Positions 46,722-58,859 of a stretch of 64,000 nt of DNA are shown piece by piece. The DNA is from Diphasiastrum complanatum (lineage: Eukaryota; Streptophyta; Lycopodiopsida; Lycopodiales; Lycopodiaceae), in NCBI GenBank assembly GCA_029204225.1, contig CM055107.1:49096546-49160545 (forward strand). Direction: 5' to 3'. The position numbers and the translations under genes are program-made. Each line of letters begins with the position of its first letter. Positions within the stretch are counted from its first letter, which is position 1. The notes under the pieces were generated by a model that was not told where the DNA came from, searched no databases, and saw only the letters and a program-made list of their open reading frames with translations.

Positions 46722-47502
46722 GTCTCTCATGAAGAGCCAAAGAATGTACAAGAGGCACTCAATACCAAGGAGTGGTATGATGCCATGAAGCAAGAGTATG
46801 ATGAATTGATCACCAACAATACTTGGGAGCTTGTGGATCCTCCATCCAACAAGCATGTGATTGATTGCAAATGGTTATTTCGGATCAAGTACAATCAAGA
46901 TGGCACCATCAACAAGTACAAAGCAAGATTATGTGCCAAAGGATTTGCCCAAATCCATGGCCTTGATTATGAGGAGACCTTTGCACACATTGCAAAGATG
47001 GTGACAATAAGAATTCTTATTTCTCTTGCTTGTTTCTTTAAGTGGAAGGTGTTCCAATTAGATGTATCCAATGATTTTTTAAATGGTTATCTTGAGGAGG
47101 AGATCTATATGGAACAACCTCAAGGATTCATCAAGGATGAGTTCAAAGTGTGCTTGCTCTTCAAAAGTCTTTATGGACTCAAGCAAGCACCAAGATCATG
47201 GTATTCAAGACTTAATTCTTTCCTTATCTCACTAGGATTTACTCTTTATGACTATGATCTTTCCATGTATCTAAAGTTTGTTGATAGTGATATTGTCATT
47301 CTTCTAATTTATGTTGATGACATTATTCTTTGTGGAAGTTGTATCAAGCTAGTTGATGAAACTAAGCTAGCATTTGGATGTGAGTTTAAAATGCAAGATC
47401 TAGGACAAATACATTACATCCTAGGCCTAGAGATTGATTTTTATGAAGATCATATTTTTATATGCCAATCTAGATATGCTCACTCTATGTTGAAAAAAGC
47501 AA
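46722..47502 (+). pseudogene. rt: Ty1/copia reverse transcriptase, 3' truncated
   Basis: RVT_2-type domain with NTWELVDPP, KWLFRIKYNQDG, YKARLCAKGFAQ, FQLDVSNDFLNGYL and the catalytic YVDDIILCG (YVDD at 47310-47321). VSNDFLNG replaces the commoner VKTAFLNG. Homology stops at SRYAHSMLKKA near 47502; the frame then runs into unrelated sequence to 47549. The RNase H domain and 3' LTR are missing. The element is a 5' fragment and inactive. Confidence 0.93.
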
Positions 47503-48537
47503 TGCTCTGTTTAAAAATTTGTACCCGTAATGAGTTCAACCGAACGTAAACTTTTTTATAATTTTTTGGTTTTCAAATAAATGGAGTGAAATTCTTGTTA
47601 GGGGTTGCAAATATAAATTCGCCCGACATCACTCGACAGTGATGGCCCCCTAAAGTGGGAAACGCATGGTTGCAATTTTGGACCATGGTGTGTTTCAAAT
47701 TTCAACTAGGCACCAAACAGAATAAACTAAATGCAAAATCTATTTAATCGATAATTAGCCATTAGGATTTACAGCTTGGGCTTAAAGACAAAAAAAAATT
47801 GGTGAGTAAAGCCCAGAAGTTGTTACTGACTGGATAAATTGTTGGCCAAGCTAATTTAGCTTATGCAACATCCCAGAATAAAAAAAGTGAATTTCGTTGA
47901 GTTTTTTTGCTTTGGGTAAGGCCTCCTCGTGGTGGAGGACGCAACCCATAGAAGTGTGATTGGGCTGAATTCCTGGTGGAATTCCGTAAGGCTTTTTCAC
48001 AATTGACGAATTAGATTCGCTTTGATTAATTGCAATGGGTAAAAGAGAATGTGAATTCTTGGATTTTTTGGCCAAGGTGTCATTTTTTCAAAATCATGCA
48101 CGGCCAGAAAGGTCCCAGAAGCCTAAGATGGAAACTGAAATGGAACGAAAAAAGCTGTTTCTTGATGTGCTTGAAGCCCTGGGCATACCAACACTATTTG
48201 TTAAGGACAAGAAATAGCCGGTTCATTCTTTCCCATTTCTAAATCTGTCACTATGAGCGTTATGGTGACCGTAAAGATTGTAAAAAGGGGCGAAAGAATG
48301 TTTGTTTGAGTGAAGTTGAAATCTTTTATAAATTCCCAAGAACTTCATATACTTGTATTATTTTTTTAGACACTTTGATCAGGACGTGAAGGGCCTTCGT
48401 GGCGGAAGAACCTGTGGTATGGGACGCAGGCTATTCCAAAATGAAGATATGGACCTAACTGGATCAGTTGACCATAGTAAGGCCGTAAACCTTAGTAATG
48501 CCAAAAACTATCGGTCATAAAACGGGTGTTTTGTCGG
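47503..48537. other. Non-repeated sequence after the copia truncation
   Basis: No match to the rest of the window. The only frame of note is 48035-48217 (+, 60 codons, MGKRECEFLDFLAKVSFFQN, ending GIPTLFVKDKK), which has protein-like composition but no recognised domain or flanking gene structure. Otherwise I see nothing. Confidence 0.4.
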
Positions 48538-48583
48538 AAATTTGAGATATTGGTCATGACCCCTTTTTGGATATCTCAAATTT
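48538..48583. repeat. Perfect 13-bp inverted repeat, 20-nt loop
   Basis: AAATTTGAGATAT (48538-48550) and ATATCTCAAATTT (48571-48583). The stem extends through a further TTTTGT/ACAAAA pairing if a CGG bulge on the left is allowed. It is not followed by a T-run on either strand that would suggest a terminator. Function unknown. Confidence 0.7.
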
Positions 48584-50788
48584 ACAAAACCGGAAACTTG
48601 ACAAGCTATTTCTTTATAAAAGATATATTGGTGAATTTCTTAACACATTTATTAACCCAAAAATTTGTGATTCCTTGGAAGGTAATACTGATTACCCGTT
48701 GACCATGGACGATGTCACATAAACGGTTAATGAAACCGTTTTCTAAACTTATTTTCTCTACTTAAATATTCAAGAAATCCTTTTCTGATTTACGGGTCAA
48801 TTCTCAAGCTTGGTAATAAGGAAGACCTTTTGTTAAAGTCATTGTGTTGGGACATCATTGGTATTTACTTACAATGATGCAACACTTCTTTTGGCTTTCA
48901 AGATTTTCTCGGATCTCTTCTTAGACTCTTCTCCTAGGCAAATCTTGATTGATCTGCACCCCTTAGAAACTCTTGTGGTTTTCTGTTAAAAAGGGAGAGA
49001 AGTAGGAAGAGAAGAGAATCATCAAGGAGAAGCATCTGTTAGAGAATCCAAGAGGAAACTGTTATAGATGACGGACCTATTTTAGAAATCAGAAACAATA
49101 GGATATTCAGATATTATAGAAATCCTTTAAGGATTATAGTAGATTTCTGGTTTAAAGATTTAAGAAGAGGAAATTTTTTGAAAGTACTCTTGCGATAGAA
49201 AAGTGGCTGACAACAAGTCCGATTGATTTGTGTCAGAGCTTGGTAATTCTATTGCAAGATGGGGGTTGTTGAAACCTATTCCTTGCTGAAAATAGTCAAC
49301 TTCATCTTAGTATGGACTGAGATCTGTGGATTGATGCAAGGAAGGAAATTCATGCTAACAATATATTCTTTTGAGTGAATCTCCAGTTGAGATTTTGGAT
49401 GTGAAATAGCACTCTTTGAGAAATATTCTCTCTTAGAGGATAACCAAGTTACAGGATTCTCGGTTATGAAAGTGTTGTGTACAGAGCTAGAGTTATCTGT
49501 AGAGATATGCTATGTGGTGAATCTTTGTAGGATCATTAAAACCTTTGGTACAAACTTATAATCCTGTGGATCTACAAAGTATTCCGTGAACTAAATTTAT
49601 TTGCATGCATAAACTAGTTGTTGGTACATAGGCATATCGATGAGAATTGTGTTTAAGACAATTTCTCGCTGGGTTATAATAGTTTCTCATTGAGAATTGC
49701 TTATTGACCTAGAATTGATTTAGAATCAGGTTAAATGTGGTGTTTTGGTACCACACCGAGACATTTAAATATTTTCTAAATCCGATACAACTAATCGAGT
49801 CAGAAGCGTTACTTCTGAGCTAGTTGTGGAAAATCAACACTAGAAATCTTATTTATGATATTATTATTGAAATGTATTGCTTATAAGTCACAACATTTAT
49901 GAATCATTTTGGATTCATTTACAGATGGGTATGCATACAATACTTGAAAACTTTTGGACTTATCTCTTCCCGTTCGGAAAGGATGTAATGCTATCCCGAA
50001 AGACTCAGGAGAGTTGGATAGTTATTTGCCAAAAGTTAGAACTTCTCGTAATGAGGCTTTGGTAAATCTTAAGTTATTCTAGATTAGAACTTAAGAGGAA
50101 AACCTAGACGTATTCTAGATTAAGACCCTAACTTCGGAATGACACTTTTTGCGATGTCTAAAGTAAGGGCATTTTTTGGATTACAATCCTTATATTGGCA
50201 CTGTGTGTGAGTTGTGAAAGTCTGGAACTTTTCACATGGAAAGGACTTTCAGGAACAACTCATGTGTCTTTCAAGAATTGTAATGTACTCTCATGATGTA
50301 CTCTTATGATATGGTATGGTTTTGGGAATTTGGAGAGTTGGGATTGTTGAATCTTAACTCAGATTCTAGGATATACCTAATCCATAAGAAAGGATTGTGA
50401 TTGGTAGATTACCCCGGATGAATAAACAAGATAGTGGAATTTTGGTAATGACTAGCCATCTTACCAAATCGACTATGTTTATTTGGGTAAAGACCACGTA
50501 ATTATTTGAGTATCTGTTTTGGCTTTACGGATTACCAAAGTGGCATTATGAACATTCGTGATTCGAAGTTTGCTGGTCACTTTTGGTCGGCCGTATTTGC
50601 TAGACTAGAGATGAGTCTGAACTTAAAGTTCTTCTAATCATTGGTAGTTACCTTCTTTTATTGAGTGTAGGAAAAGAATTCGATGAATTATGATTGACAA
50701 ATCATAGTTCAGATTCTACCTATACTTGATCGGTTAAAAGAAGGATTACCTACAAGATCAGAAGATCAGCTAGACCAGTTTGATTGTA
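48584..50788. other. Degraded sequence, probably retroelement-derived
   Basis: No long frame and no repeats within the window. Near 49256-49276 a purine tract AAGATGGGGG is followed by TTGTTGAAACC, resembling the polypurine tract and TGTTG start of a copia LTR. The frame 49877-50065 has no domain. The whole stretch leads into a decayed copia reverse transcriptase fragment. Confidence 0.3.
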
Positions 50789-51178
50789 ATGTATGTTGAT
50801 GATTTGAATTTGAAAGCATATAATCAAAGATTTGCTAAATGTAGTGAAAACAGATCTATGTAATTAGTTTGATATCACAGACTTGACCTTATTTACTACT
50901 GCTTGCAAGTTGAAATATGGCTAAAGGAGCAAGGTATTGGACTTACGTAGACTACGCGTGTCAGTAAATTGCTCAATCTGTTCCATATGGAGGCATGCAA
51001 GCAAATGAATACACCTATCAAGGTTCATGTTAAATTGCCTATGTTGGATTTTTACATCCCTTGTGGATATCACTTTGTACATCAATTAGTAGTACACATC
51101 AGCTTTTTTTTTGGTTGGTGTGTCAACTCACAATGTCTTCTTCTCAAGATTATTGAAAGACAACAAAGGAAAATTTGA
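50789..51178 (+). pseudogene. rt: Degraded Ty1/copia reverse transcriptase C-terminal fragment
   Basis: VMYVDDLNLKAY (near 50789-50824) matches the copia catalytic YVDD motif. About 170 bp later KLLNLFHMEACKQMNTPIKV (from about 50966) matches the copia pattern leading from the reverse transcriptase into the RNase H region. Several stops and frame changes separate them. It is clearly older than the element at 44325-47502 and is not its missing 3' end, since both include the YVDD segment. Confidence 0.7.
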
Positions 51179-51247
51179 GGTATGTCAAGAATACATCTCA
51201 ATGGTTCATTGTATGTAGTGAAAATAAGTAGCGCAAGTTGAACCACT
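51179..51247. other. Short unassigned spacer
   Basis: Between the decayed reverse transcriptase and the inverted block U. Nothing recognised. Confidence 0.3.
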
Positions 51248-51968
51248 ATTATTGACTAGGGAAGCAACATGACTATCAAAGGTATATGTTCCATGTAGGA
51301 AATGAGAATCTCATATTTTTGATAGTACGCATAACATAGTGGTGTGGCCCCTTTTAGAAGTTGAGAACAAGGTCCTCATCAACACAACTCGGTGAAGCAA
51401 TATGGTTGAGAAAAATCCTAGGAGAGAATAAGATTTAGCAAGAAAAAGATACAGAAAGAGACCACAATCTATAATCAGGTTCCAACTATTGTATCACCTT
51501 CTTTATGAGAAGACATTGATTGCCAACTTTTGTATTATAAAAGTCTAGTTTTCGAGGTTTTCATAGTTACCAAGGCCACGTTGTTGCAACATGTGTCATG
51601 TAAATACTAACCCATGTACAAGTTTTCCCAAAAATATGTACATGTCTTTTTAGGTTTGAATATAACACTTCCAATTCTTCATTTTGGTTACTCTCAAGCT
51701 CTGAATGATTTATATGGGCGCCACTCTTAAGAGATTGTAGTTTATCATAGGCATATTCACATATTATGAAAATGAGTGCCATCATAATTTTTCAAGGATG
51801 CAATTTGAATTGATGATGTATGGGATGATATTGTGGTCACTTTCAGAAAGCAACACCAGTTCACTCCCAAGAAAAATAAATTTAGAAACTGCACATAAAA
51901 AAACACTAGCACCAAATACTTTGATGAATCAGATGTGGTAGCTTCAAAGTAAATGTCTATATGTTAGA
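51248..51968 (-). repeat. Inverted, diverged copy of part of block U
   Basis: The reverse complement matches about 2470-3190 of copy A: for example GACTAGG.AAGCAACATGAC, AAATGAGAATCTCATATTTT, AGGAGAGAATAAGATTTAGC and, further on, CATAGTTACCAAGGCCACGTTG. A stretch of about 70 bp (2900-2970 of A) is missing, and divergence is well above that between A, B and C. Confidence 0.85.
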
Positions 51969-52559
51969 GATATAATAGCTTGTGAGGATGGCAAGCCTGA
52001 GTTGCCAAAATACCATCATAAATCCTTTGCTCTAAGTAGTATAAGGAAGGGTGGGTGGTTGATGAATCACACTAACTATGAGTAAATAATTATATTGAGA
52101 ATAATTGAGAGATGATAGTTCTTGGATAGGTTAGTGGATGGCTTTACTATTTATCAACATCAATATAGAGGCAACTAGTGTGAATCTCAAGGCAATTAGG
52201 ATGTTCTTTCAGTAAATTTTGCAGATGTCACTACCTAATTGTAGATTTACTCCAATACATTCCGATAATCACCTCTAAAGAATTTTTATCACAATTATGT
52301 CGGTTTATGTAGAAATCTACCGTTACGCGGTCTCTAATGAAAGAGGAGTATAAATGTGCATATTCCAACAACATGCAATCATTACGTGAATTATTGGAGA
52401 GAGAAAGGAGTGAGAATAGATTGAAATGAATATTTTGAGGTATATATGGCATCAAAATATATTTTAACTTCACTACATTCATGTGGTTTGACTTTCACTC
52501 TCATCACATTTCTAAAATAACTAACTCATCTTTCATTGGTTCAATGCAGGTATTGCAGT
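51969..52559. other. Unassigned AT-rich sequence
   Basis: Not repeated in the window. The minus-strand frame 52231-52482 has no domain. Nothing else supported. Confidence 0.3.
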
Positions 52560-52850
52560 CCCAACACAAGAAAAATAAGACACAATCCTGTATAGGAAAA
52601 AAAAGAAGTTTTTCTAGATTAAAATGAACTAATATAGGGAATTTGCATACTAGGAAAAGTGGTTCTTTTCCTAGAAAGCAAATCTAGGAAAAATGCATAC
52701 ATTTTACCTATATAGGGAAATCATCTAGGAAAAATTCCCTAGATGATCATCCCTATATAGGAAAAAAGTTTGTGCCACTTTTCCTAGTAATTCCCTAGTT
52801 CATTTCAATTCAGGGAAATTTATAGGAAAACTTTTAGGAAAAAATCCCTA
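52560..52850. mobile_element. Foldback (MITE-like) element
   Basis: Long imperfect inverted repeat. Outer arms: AAATGAACTA...GGGAATT...ACTAGGAAAAGTGG near 52612-52655 against its reverse complement near 52773-52826. Inner arms: 52707-52729 and 52737-52761, CCTATATAGGGA-ATCATCTAGG folding on a 7-nt loop with one or two mismatches. The TAGGAAAA motif recurs in both orientations throughout. No open frame is present. A target-site duplication could not be fixed because the outer ends are imperfect. Confidence 0.75.
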
Positions 52851-52857
52851 CATAAAT

Positions 52858-52878
52858 TTCTCTCTCTCTCTCTCTCAT
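52858..52878. repeat. CT dinucleotide microsatellite
   Basis: About nine TC repeats immediately 3' of the foldback element. Confidence 0.9.
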
Positions 52879-53254
52879 TGTTTCCTACAAGGGGCTTCAT
52901 GATGTTTGATTCATTTTTTTGTGTATAAACTATTGCCAATACGGAACTCTTGTGCACATAAAAATTGACGATTACGAACATCAACATTAACGATTGTAGG
53001 GCAGCCACATGTGCTTTCCAAAGCTGAAGGAAGTCATTTAGAAATGGATCCCTTACGCACCATGCAGCCATGCTGTATTTGAGGAAGGATCATTAGTCCA
53101 CAACCAAGCGAATGTGAAATGCGGAAAACATTATTAGTGCTGGACTGCTACAGCTAAAGCCAACAGAAATAAAATTTCAGTTATTCATTCGTAACAATCT
53201 AATTCAGTTCAGCTATCTATAGCAAAATTTATTAAAGATTTGCATCCACCTTTT
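52879..53254. other. Unassigned sequence before copy C
   Basis: The minus-strand frame 52820-53071 (MAAWCVRDPFLNDFLQLWK) spans part of it but also runs through the microsatellite (ERERE), so it is doubtful. The sequence runs smoothly into the 166-bp leader of copy C, whereas at copy B the same leader abuts gagII. Position 53255 may therefore be the original context. Confidence 0.35.
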
Positions 53255-53420
53255 GGAGCTGCCAGAAAAAAACCGATCGTCATTAAGACTTCGAGAGTCC
53301 GAGCCGTGGTTAAAACTCTCTTGGCAGCTAGTGACAAGGCCGGCAGGCATGACCATCCCGTGCACCAAATACAAAGAGCACGCTCCAGTTACTTCAAGCT
53401 ATGTTGTAAAATTCCGTTAG

Positions 53421-56400
53421 ACACAAACAAAATACAGAGTAAAATTTAAACCATGAAAAAATATCTCAACCAAAGCTCACTTACTATTCAAACATTTACA
53501 CAAGCTCTACGAATAAGTTTGATGCACAATATTCTGAAAACTATACATTTAAAATACAATATCAAAATTAGTCAAACAAACTTTTTTTTGGCTACCTTAA
53601 CTTTTACGTGATCTTTTGGTAATCTCACCAGATCTTTTTTCTCTCAACATTGCCATCATTTTTGAGCTCGTCTGAAAAGAAACATACTATAAAGGTATAT
53701 ACATAACATGTACAAAAAACAGTTCTTAGATAAAAGATGATCATACATACCTTGCAAGCTCGCATACTTCTTTCAATTAATCTTTTATTTTGCATAACAA
53801 GTACTTGAATATTGTGTTGTTGAAGATTAGTGATCTCGCCCCTCTCTATATCGTCTGTACCTAGTATAACTTTAAACATCACACAAGGGCAACTAGCTAC
53901 TTCTGATGGTTGAAAACAAACAAGTGATCTCTCCTCTTTGTATCGTCTGTAGCTAGTATAGCTTAAAACATCACTCAAGGGCAACTAGCTATTTCCAATG
54001 GTCGAAAACAAACAAGCTAATTTCAACCTCCACTAGAAAAATTCTGGGATGTTTTCCAAATGCTGTTTGTGGAAGCAAAAATTTGATCAATTTATTACCA
54101 GCACTGAATTTGCATGAAAAAGGACATTTAGTACTCACTTGAAAGTGATTTGAAATATTCTATTTGAGATCGATCGGCTCGGTGAACTTGTTGTTGACAA
54201 CTTGGATTTTTATATCAAATTATCAATCACTTCAAATAATTATTTTTTAACTCGGAATTAGCTATTCAATGTCCTCTCCCATTGAGATGCATTTTTTATA
54301 TGTGATTTCAATTACAGCTTCATTTCCTATGGCTAAGCTAGTTATGATACCAATTGATTTATTTTGTCTCAACAAATACTTAATTTGGTCACAATTTTAG
54401 ATTTCACTCTTGAATGTCTCATATGTGTGGGCAATTTGCATTCGAACCCATGCTCTCCCAAAGGGGATAGGGAGTCTATCCAATTCACAACTTGTTGAAA
54501 GACACAATTCTGGATTTTAGAGCAAGACGACTTACCAATATAGACATTTACTCTAAAGCTAATACATTTGATTGATCAAATTATTTGGTGCCAGTGTTTT
54601 TTATGTGCAGTTTAAAAAAATTATTTTCCTTAGGCTACTTTCTCAAAGTGACCATAATATCATCCCAAACATCAGCAATCCAAATTGCATCCTTGAGAAA
54701 TAATGATGGCACTCATTTTCATAATAGGCCTATGATAAACTACAATCTCTAAAGAGTGGCACACATATAAATTATTCAGAGCTTGAGAGTAACCAAAATG
54801 AAGAAGTGGAAGTGTTATATTCAAGCCTAAAAATATATACATATTTTTGGGACAATTTGTTGCAATAACATGGCATTGGTAACTATGAAAACCTCCAAAA
54901 CTAGACATTTCTAATACAAAAGTTTGCAGTCAATGTCTTCTCATGAAGAAGGCGATACAAAAATTCAATGTGCTAAGTTTGTAGATGATACACCTAGGTG
55001 TCTAGAAATTGAGTCCTATTTTGAACCTGATTATAAATTGTGGTCTCTTTCTCTATCTCGTTCTTGCTAAATCTTATTCTCTCCTAAGATTTTTCCCAAC
55101 GATATTGCTTCACCGAGTTGTGTTGATGAACGCCTTGTTCTCAACTTCTAAAATGGGCTACACAACCATGTTATGCTTACTATTAGAAAATATGAGATTC
55201 TCATTTCCTTCATGGAACGTATAACCAGTAGTTAACCTTTGACCGTCATGTTGCTTCCTAGTCAACAAAATTGTTTTTACTTGGGCTACTTATTTTCACT
55301 AACATACAATGAACCGTTGAGATTTACTATTGACATACCACCAAACATTCATCATTTACTTGAAAGAGACACAACTTACATATCTATCCAGACTCTGGAA
55401 AAAAAGTGAGCAACAAACACATTCGATCGTTTAAAGAGCAAATATCCACAATCACTCATACACATAAGCACCAAAGTATTTGCTTACAGAACTATCCTTA
55501 TTAAAATTAGGTGTACAGCAGCTCTTTATAGTCTTGTGACTGTAGATAACCATTTAACTATCATAGCTACTGTAACTACTAAATTCTCGGATTTGGATAA
55601 TTTTCGACCTTGGATCGGATCGGATCGGGTCTAAAAATTCCGATCCAGTGGAAATCCGATCCTTAGTAAAAATCGATCTAGTCAAGAGTCCAAAATACTA
55701 AAACTTCCAAAACAATTAAACTATTCATTACTTCGGGAAAGCAACTATATATAATCAAAGCTTTAAAGAAATAAAAACTTAAAAACTTGTCATGTGACTA
55801 AATCATGTCATCACAAGCACATATTCCGATAGCTATTCCGATGGCTAATTTTGTATTCATCAGATGATTTAGGGTGTTGTGCTTTGTTGTAGATCCACAT
55901 ATTTTGTTGTACTAGATTTTCAGCTGGTCGGAGTGGTCATCGGAATACGCGGATTTCTTTGATTTAGTTTAGCGTCTCCGATTTCGATGGCTTCCGAAGC
56001 CAATTCATTCCAAGTAGTAGATCCAAGATCTTTTATAGTATCTATATTAGTGTTTTTGTTGTAGATCCAAATATATTGTTGCAGATTTAGATTTCTTGAA
56101 GGTTGGAATAGGCGGATGTCTTTGATTGAATATATCGTCCCCTATTCTGATAGCTATTTCGAAGCTAGTTCATTTCAGTATATTGTAGGTCCAAGTTTTT
56201 GGATAGTATCTATATTAGTTTTATTTAATATAGACCCAGATCGAGTACATTTTTTAGATCTACGCATCTTTGTTATTTTTCATGTAGATTTAGTTTTTGC
56301 TTTGAGTGGATTTAGTTTTTTCAGATTTTTTTTGCAAAAGTTTAGATTTTTGCAAGAATTTTTTTTGTGGTGATATACTTGAGAGCTTCATTATTGGTTT

Positions 56401-56587
56401 TTGTTTTGCTAGTTTGTTTGATGATTTCTATGCCGATGACCATCAGAGCAGTTGAGATGCACATTTGGTAGCAAATCCCAGGTATTGACTGGGTCGAAAT
56501 GGAAGTCGAAATGCATGATGCTATTTTCAACAATATACCAATGTCTATTCTTACGTTTGTTCCAACCTTAAGGCTTTATTGTTTTAT
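53421..56587. repeat. Block U, copy C
   Basis: Corresponds to 1345-4512 and 15834-19000 with the same 105-bp and 170-bp internal repeats. Confidence 0.85.
53601..53984 (-). pseudogene. Antisense spliced-gene remnant in block U, copy C
   Basis: Same exon-intron-exon structure and same A-run break as at 1525-1908 and 16014-16397. As in copy B, the downstream exons are missing because the homology is cut inside the next intron at 53421. Confidence 0.35.
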
Positions 56588-58859
56588 AAAAGCCGAATGA
56601 GAAACACCATCACCAAAAAATTGGGCACTACAAGTATCAAATATCACACTAGGACAATGGGCCACGGGACCAAAATGGGCAAAACCTTCATACTTAAGGA
56701 AGTCCCTAAATGCATAAGGGCTACCCAAAGATCAATTATCAAGAAGGACTAGAAAAATGTCAAAGACCGTCTGAATTTAAGAGGATGCCGACAAAATGTG
56801 AAATACCGGGCATAAGACCTTGACTCATGTTTACAAATGGGACATTTCTATTGGATGAGAACATTGACCCACATGGGCCATGTACTTTGGTCATGTATGC
56901 CCATGTGGCCCTATCCACACTCTTCAATGCCATTTCAGAGTCCACATGGCACAAGGCCAAAAAGTCTTAATGAACCCTTGAAAATGAAATGTTGAATGGT
57001 CAAAGGATAGGATGAAATGAAAAATTGAAAGGTTGGGCCGTCATCCGTTCACAGATATACATTCATGGCCAGCCTCACGCAAACGGAACCAGATCGAGAA
57101 CCAGCTCTATTTTTTCATATCATTATGCTTTCATGTTTGTTTTATTGCGTAGCCTTGCAGAGGTGCGATGGTGATATTCCTTCTTTACGTAATTTGTTGA
57201 GGGTGATGGAGACCAACTTTCCTTTCATGAGAGCCGAAAGGATTGTGGAACTGATCGTTGTGTTTGAGAATTTCTTGAGTTGATCTATCAAAATCACTAT
57301 CGCGGAGCTAACACATATCAAAGATGAAGAGTGTGGTAGATTTCAATGTGTTCATGGAAAGATATGTAGCTGAAAGCATGTCATTTACTTTGAGTAACGT
57401 TAGTATTGTTGAATATCATGTTTCTGAGAGTATTGATCACCCAAGTACGTAAGAGCTTCAGGGGAATGGTACTTTGATTATGAGAACAATGGATTAACGG
57501 TTAAGTCTACTCCTGCTCAAGAGCTGATATGGGCAGAGGCTCAGAGCTCCAAATTTTGATTGACCAGCGTTGCTACATTAACTACTTTGATTAAGATTTG
57601 TGGAGGCTACTTACTGAGCAATTGATGCAGATCATGATCATTGACGGACGGGATAGGGAGATAAATCCTAGCTGACAACGTGAGCATCCTCTAAATGTGC
57701 GTTGACTCACAAAAGTATCATATATAAAAGTCGAATGAGAAACACCATCACCAAAAAATTGGGCACTACAAGTACCAAATATCACACTAGGACAATGGGC
57801 CACGGGACCAAAATGGGCAAAACCTTCATACTTAAGGAAGTACCTAAATGCATAAGGGCCACCCAAAGATCAATTATCAAGAAGGACTAGAAAAATGTCA
57901 ATTACGGTCTGAATTTAAGAGGATGCCGACAAAATGTGAAATACCGGGCATAAGACCTTGACTCATGTTTACAAATGGGACATTTCTATTGGATGAGAAC
58001 ATTGACCCACATGGGCCATGTACTTTGGTCATGTATGCCCATGTGGCCCTATCCACACTCTTCAATGCCATTTCAGAGTCCACATGGCACAAGGCCAAAA
58101 AGTCTTAATGAACCCTTGAAAATGAAATGTTGAATGGTCAAAGGATAGGATGAAATGAAAAATTGAAAGGTTGGGCCGTCATCCGTTCACAGATATACAT
58201 TCATGGCCAGCCTCACGCAAACGGAACCAGATCGAGAACCAGCTCTATTTTTTCATATCATTATGCTTTCATGTTTGTTTTATTGCGTAGCCTTGCAGAG
58301 GTGCGATGGTGATATTCCTTCTTTACGTAATTTGTTGAGGGTGATGGAGACCAACTTTCCTTTCATGAGAGCCGAAAGGATTGTGGAACTGATCGTTGTG
58401 TTTGAGAATTTCTTGAGTTGATCTATCAAAATCACTATCGCGGAGCTAACACATATCAAAGATGAAGAGTGTGGTAGATTTCAATGTGTTCATGGAAAGA
58501 TATGTAGCTGAAAGCATCTCATTTACTCTGAGTAACGTTAGTATTGTTGAATATCATGTTTCTGAGAGTATTGATCACCCAAGTACGTAAGAGCTTCAGG
58601 GGAATGGTACTTTGATTATGAGAACGATGGATTAACGGTTAAGTCTACTCCTGCTCAAGAGCTGATATGGGCAGAGTCTCAGAGCTCCAAATTTTGATTG
58701 ACCAGCGTTGCTACATTAACTACTTTGATTAAGATTTGTGGAGGCTACATACTGAGCAATTGATGCAGATCATGATAATTGACGGACGGGATAGGGAGAT
58801 AAATCCTAGCTGACAACGTGAGCATCCTCTAAACGTGCGTTGACTCACAAAAGTATCAT
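56588..58859. repeat. Tandem array C: two units of 1138 bp
   Basis: Units start at 56588 and 57726. The second unit carries the AAAAGTCGAATG, TCAATTAC and AAGTACCAAATATC variants typical of array B units 2-4, so it derives from the same array type. Expansion in B or contraction in C are equally possible from the sequence. Confidence 0.95.

Noticed and set aside
47503-49260. Continuation of the copia element (RNase H and 3' LTR) after 47502
   Set aside because: No RNase H motif or frame continues. The later YVDD remnant duplicates a segment already present, so it belongs to another element.
53240-53449. 69-codon plus-strand frame at the start of copy C as a gene
   Set aside because: No domain, it crosses a repeat boundary, and the duplicate at 15668 lacks its start. 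Recorded only as part of the 166-bp leader.
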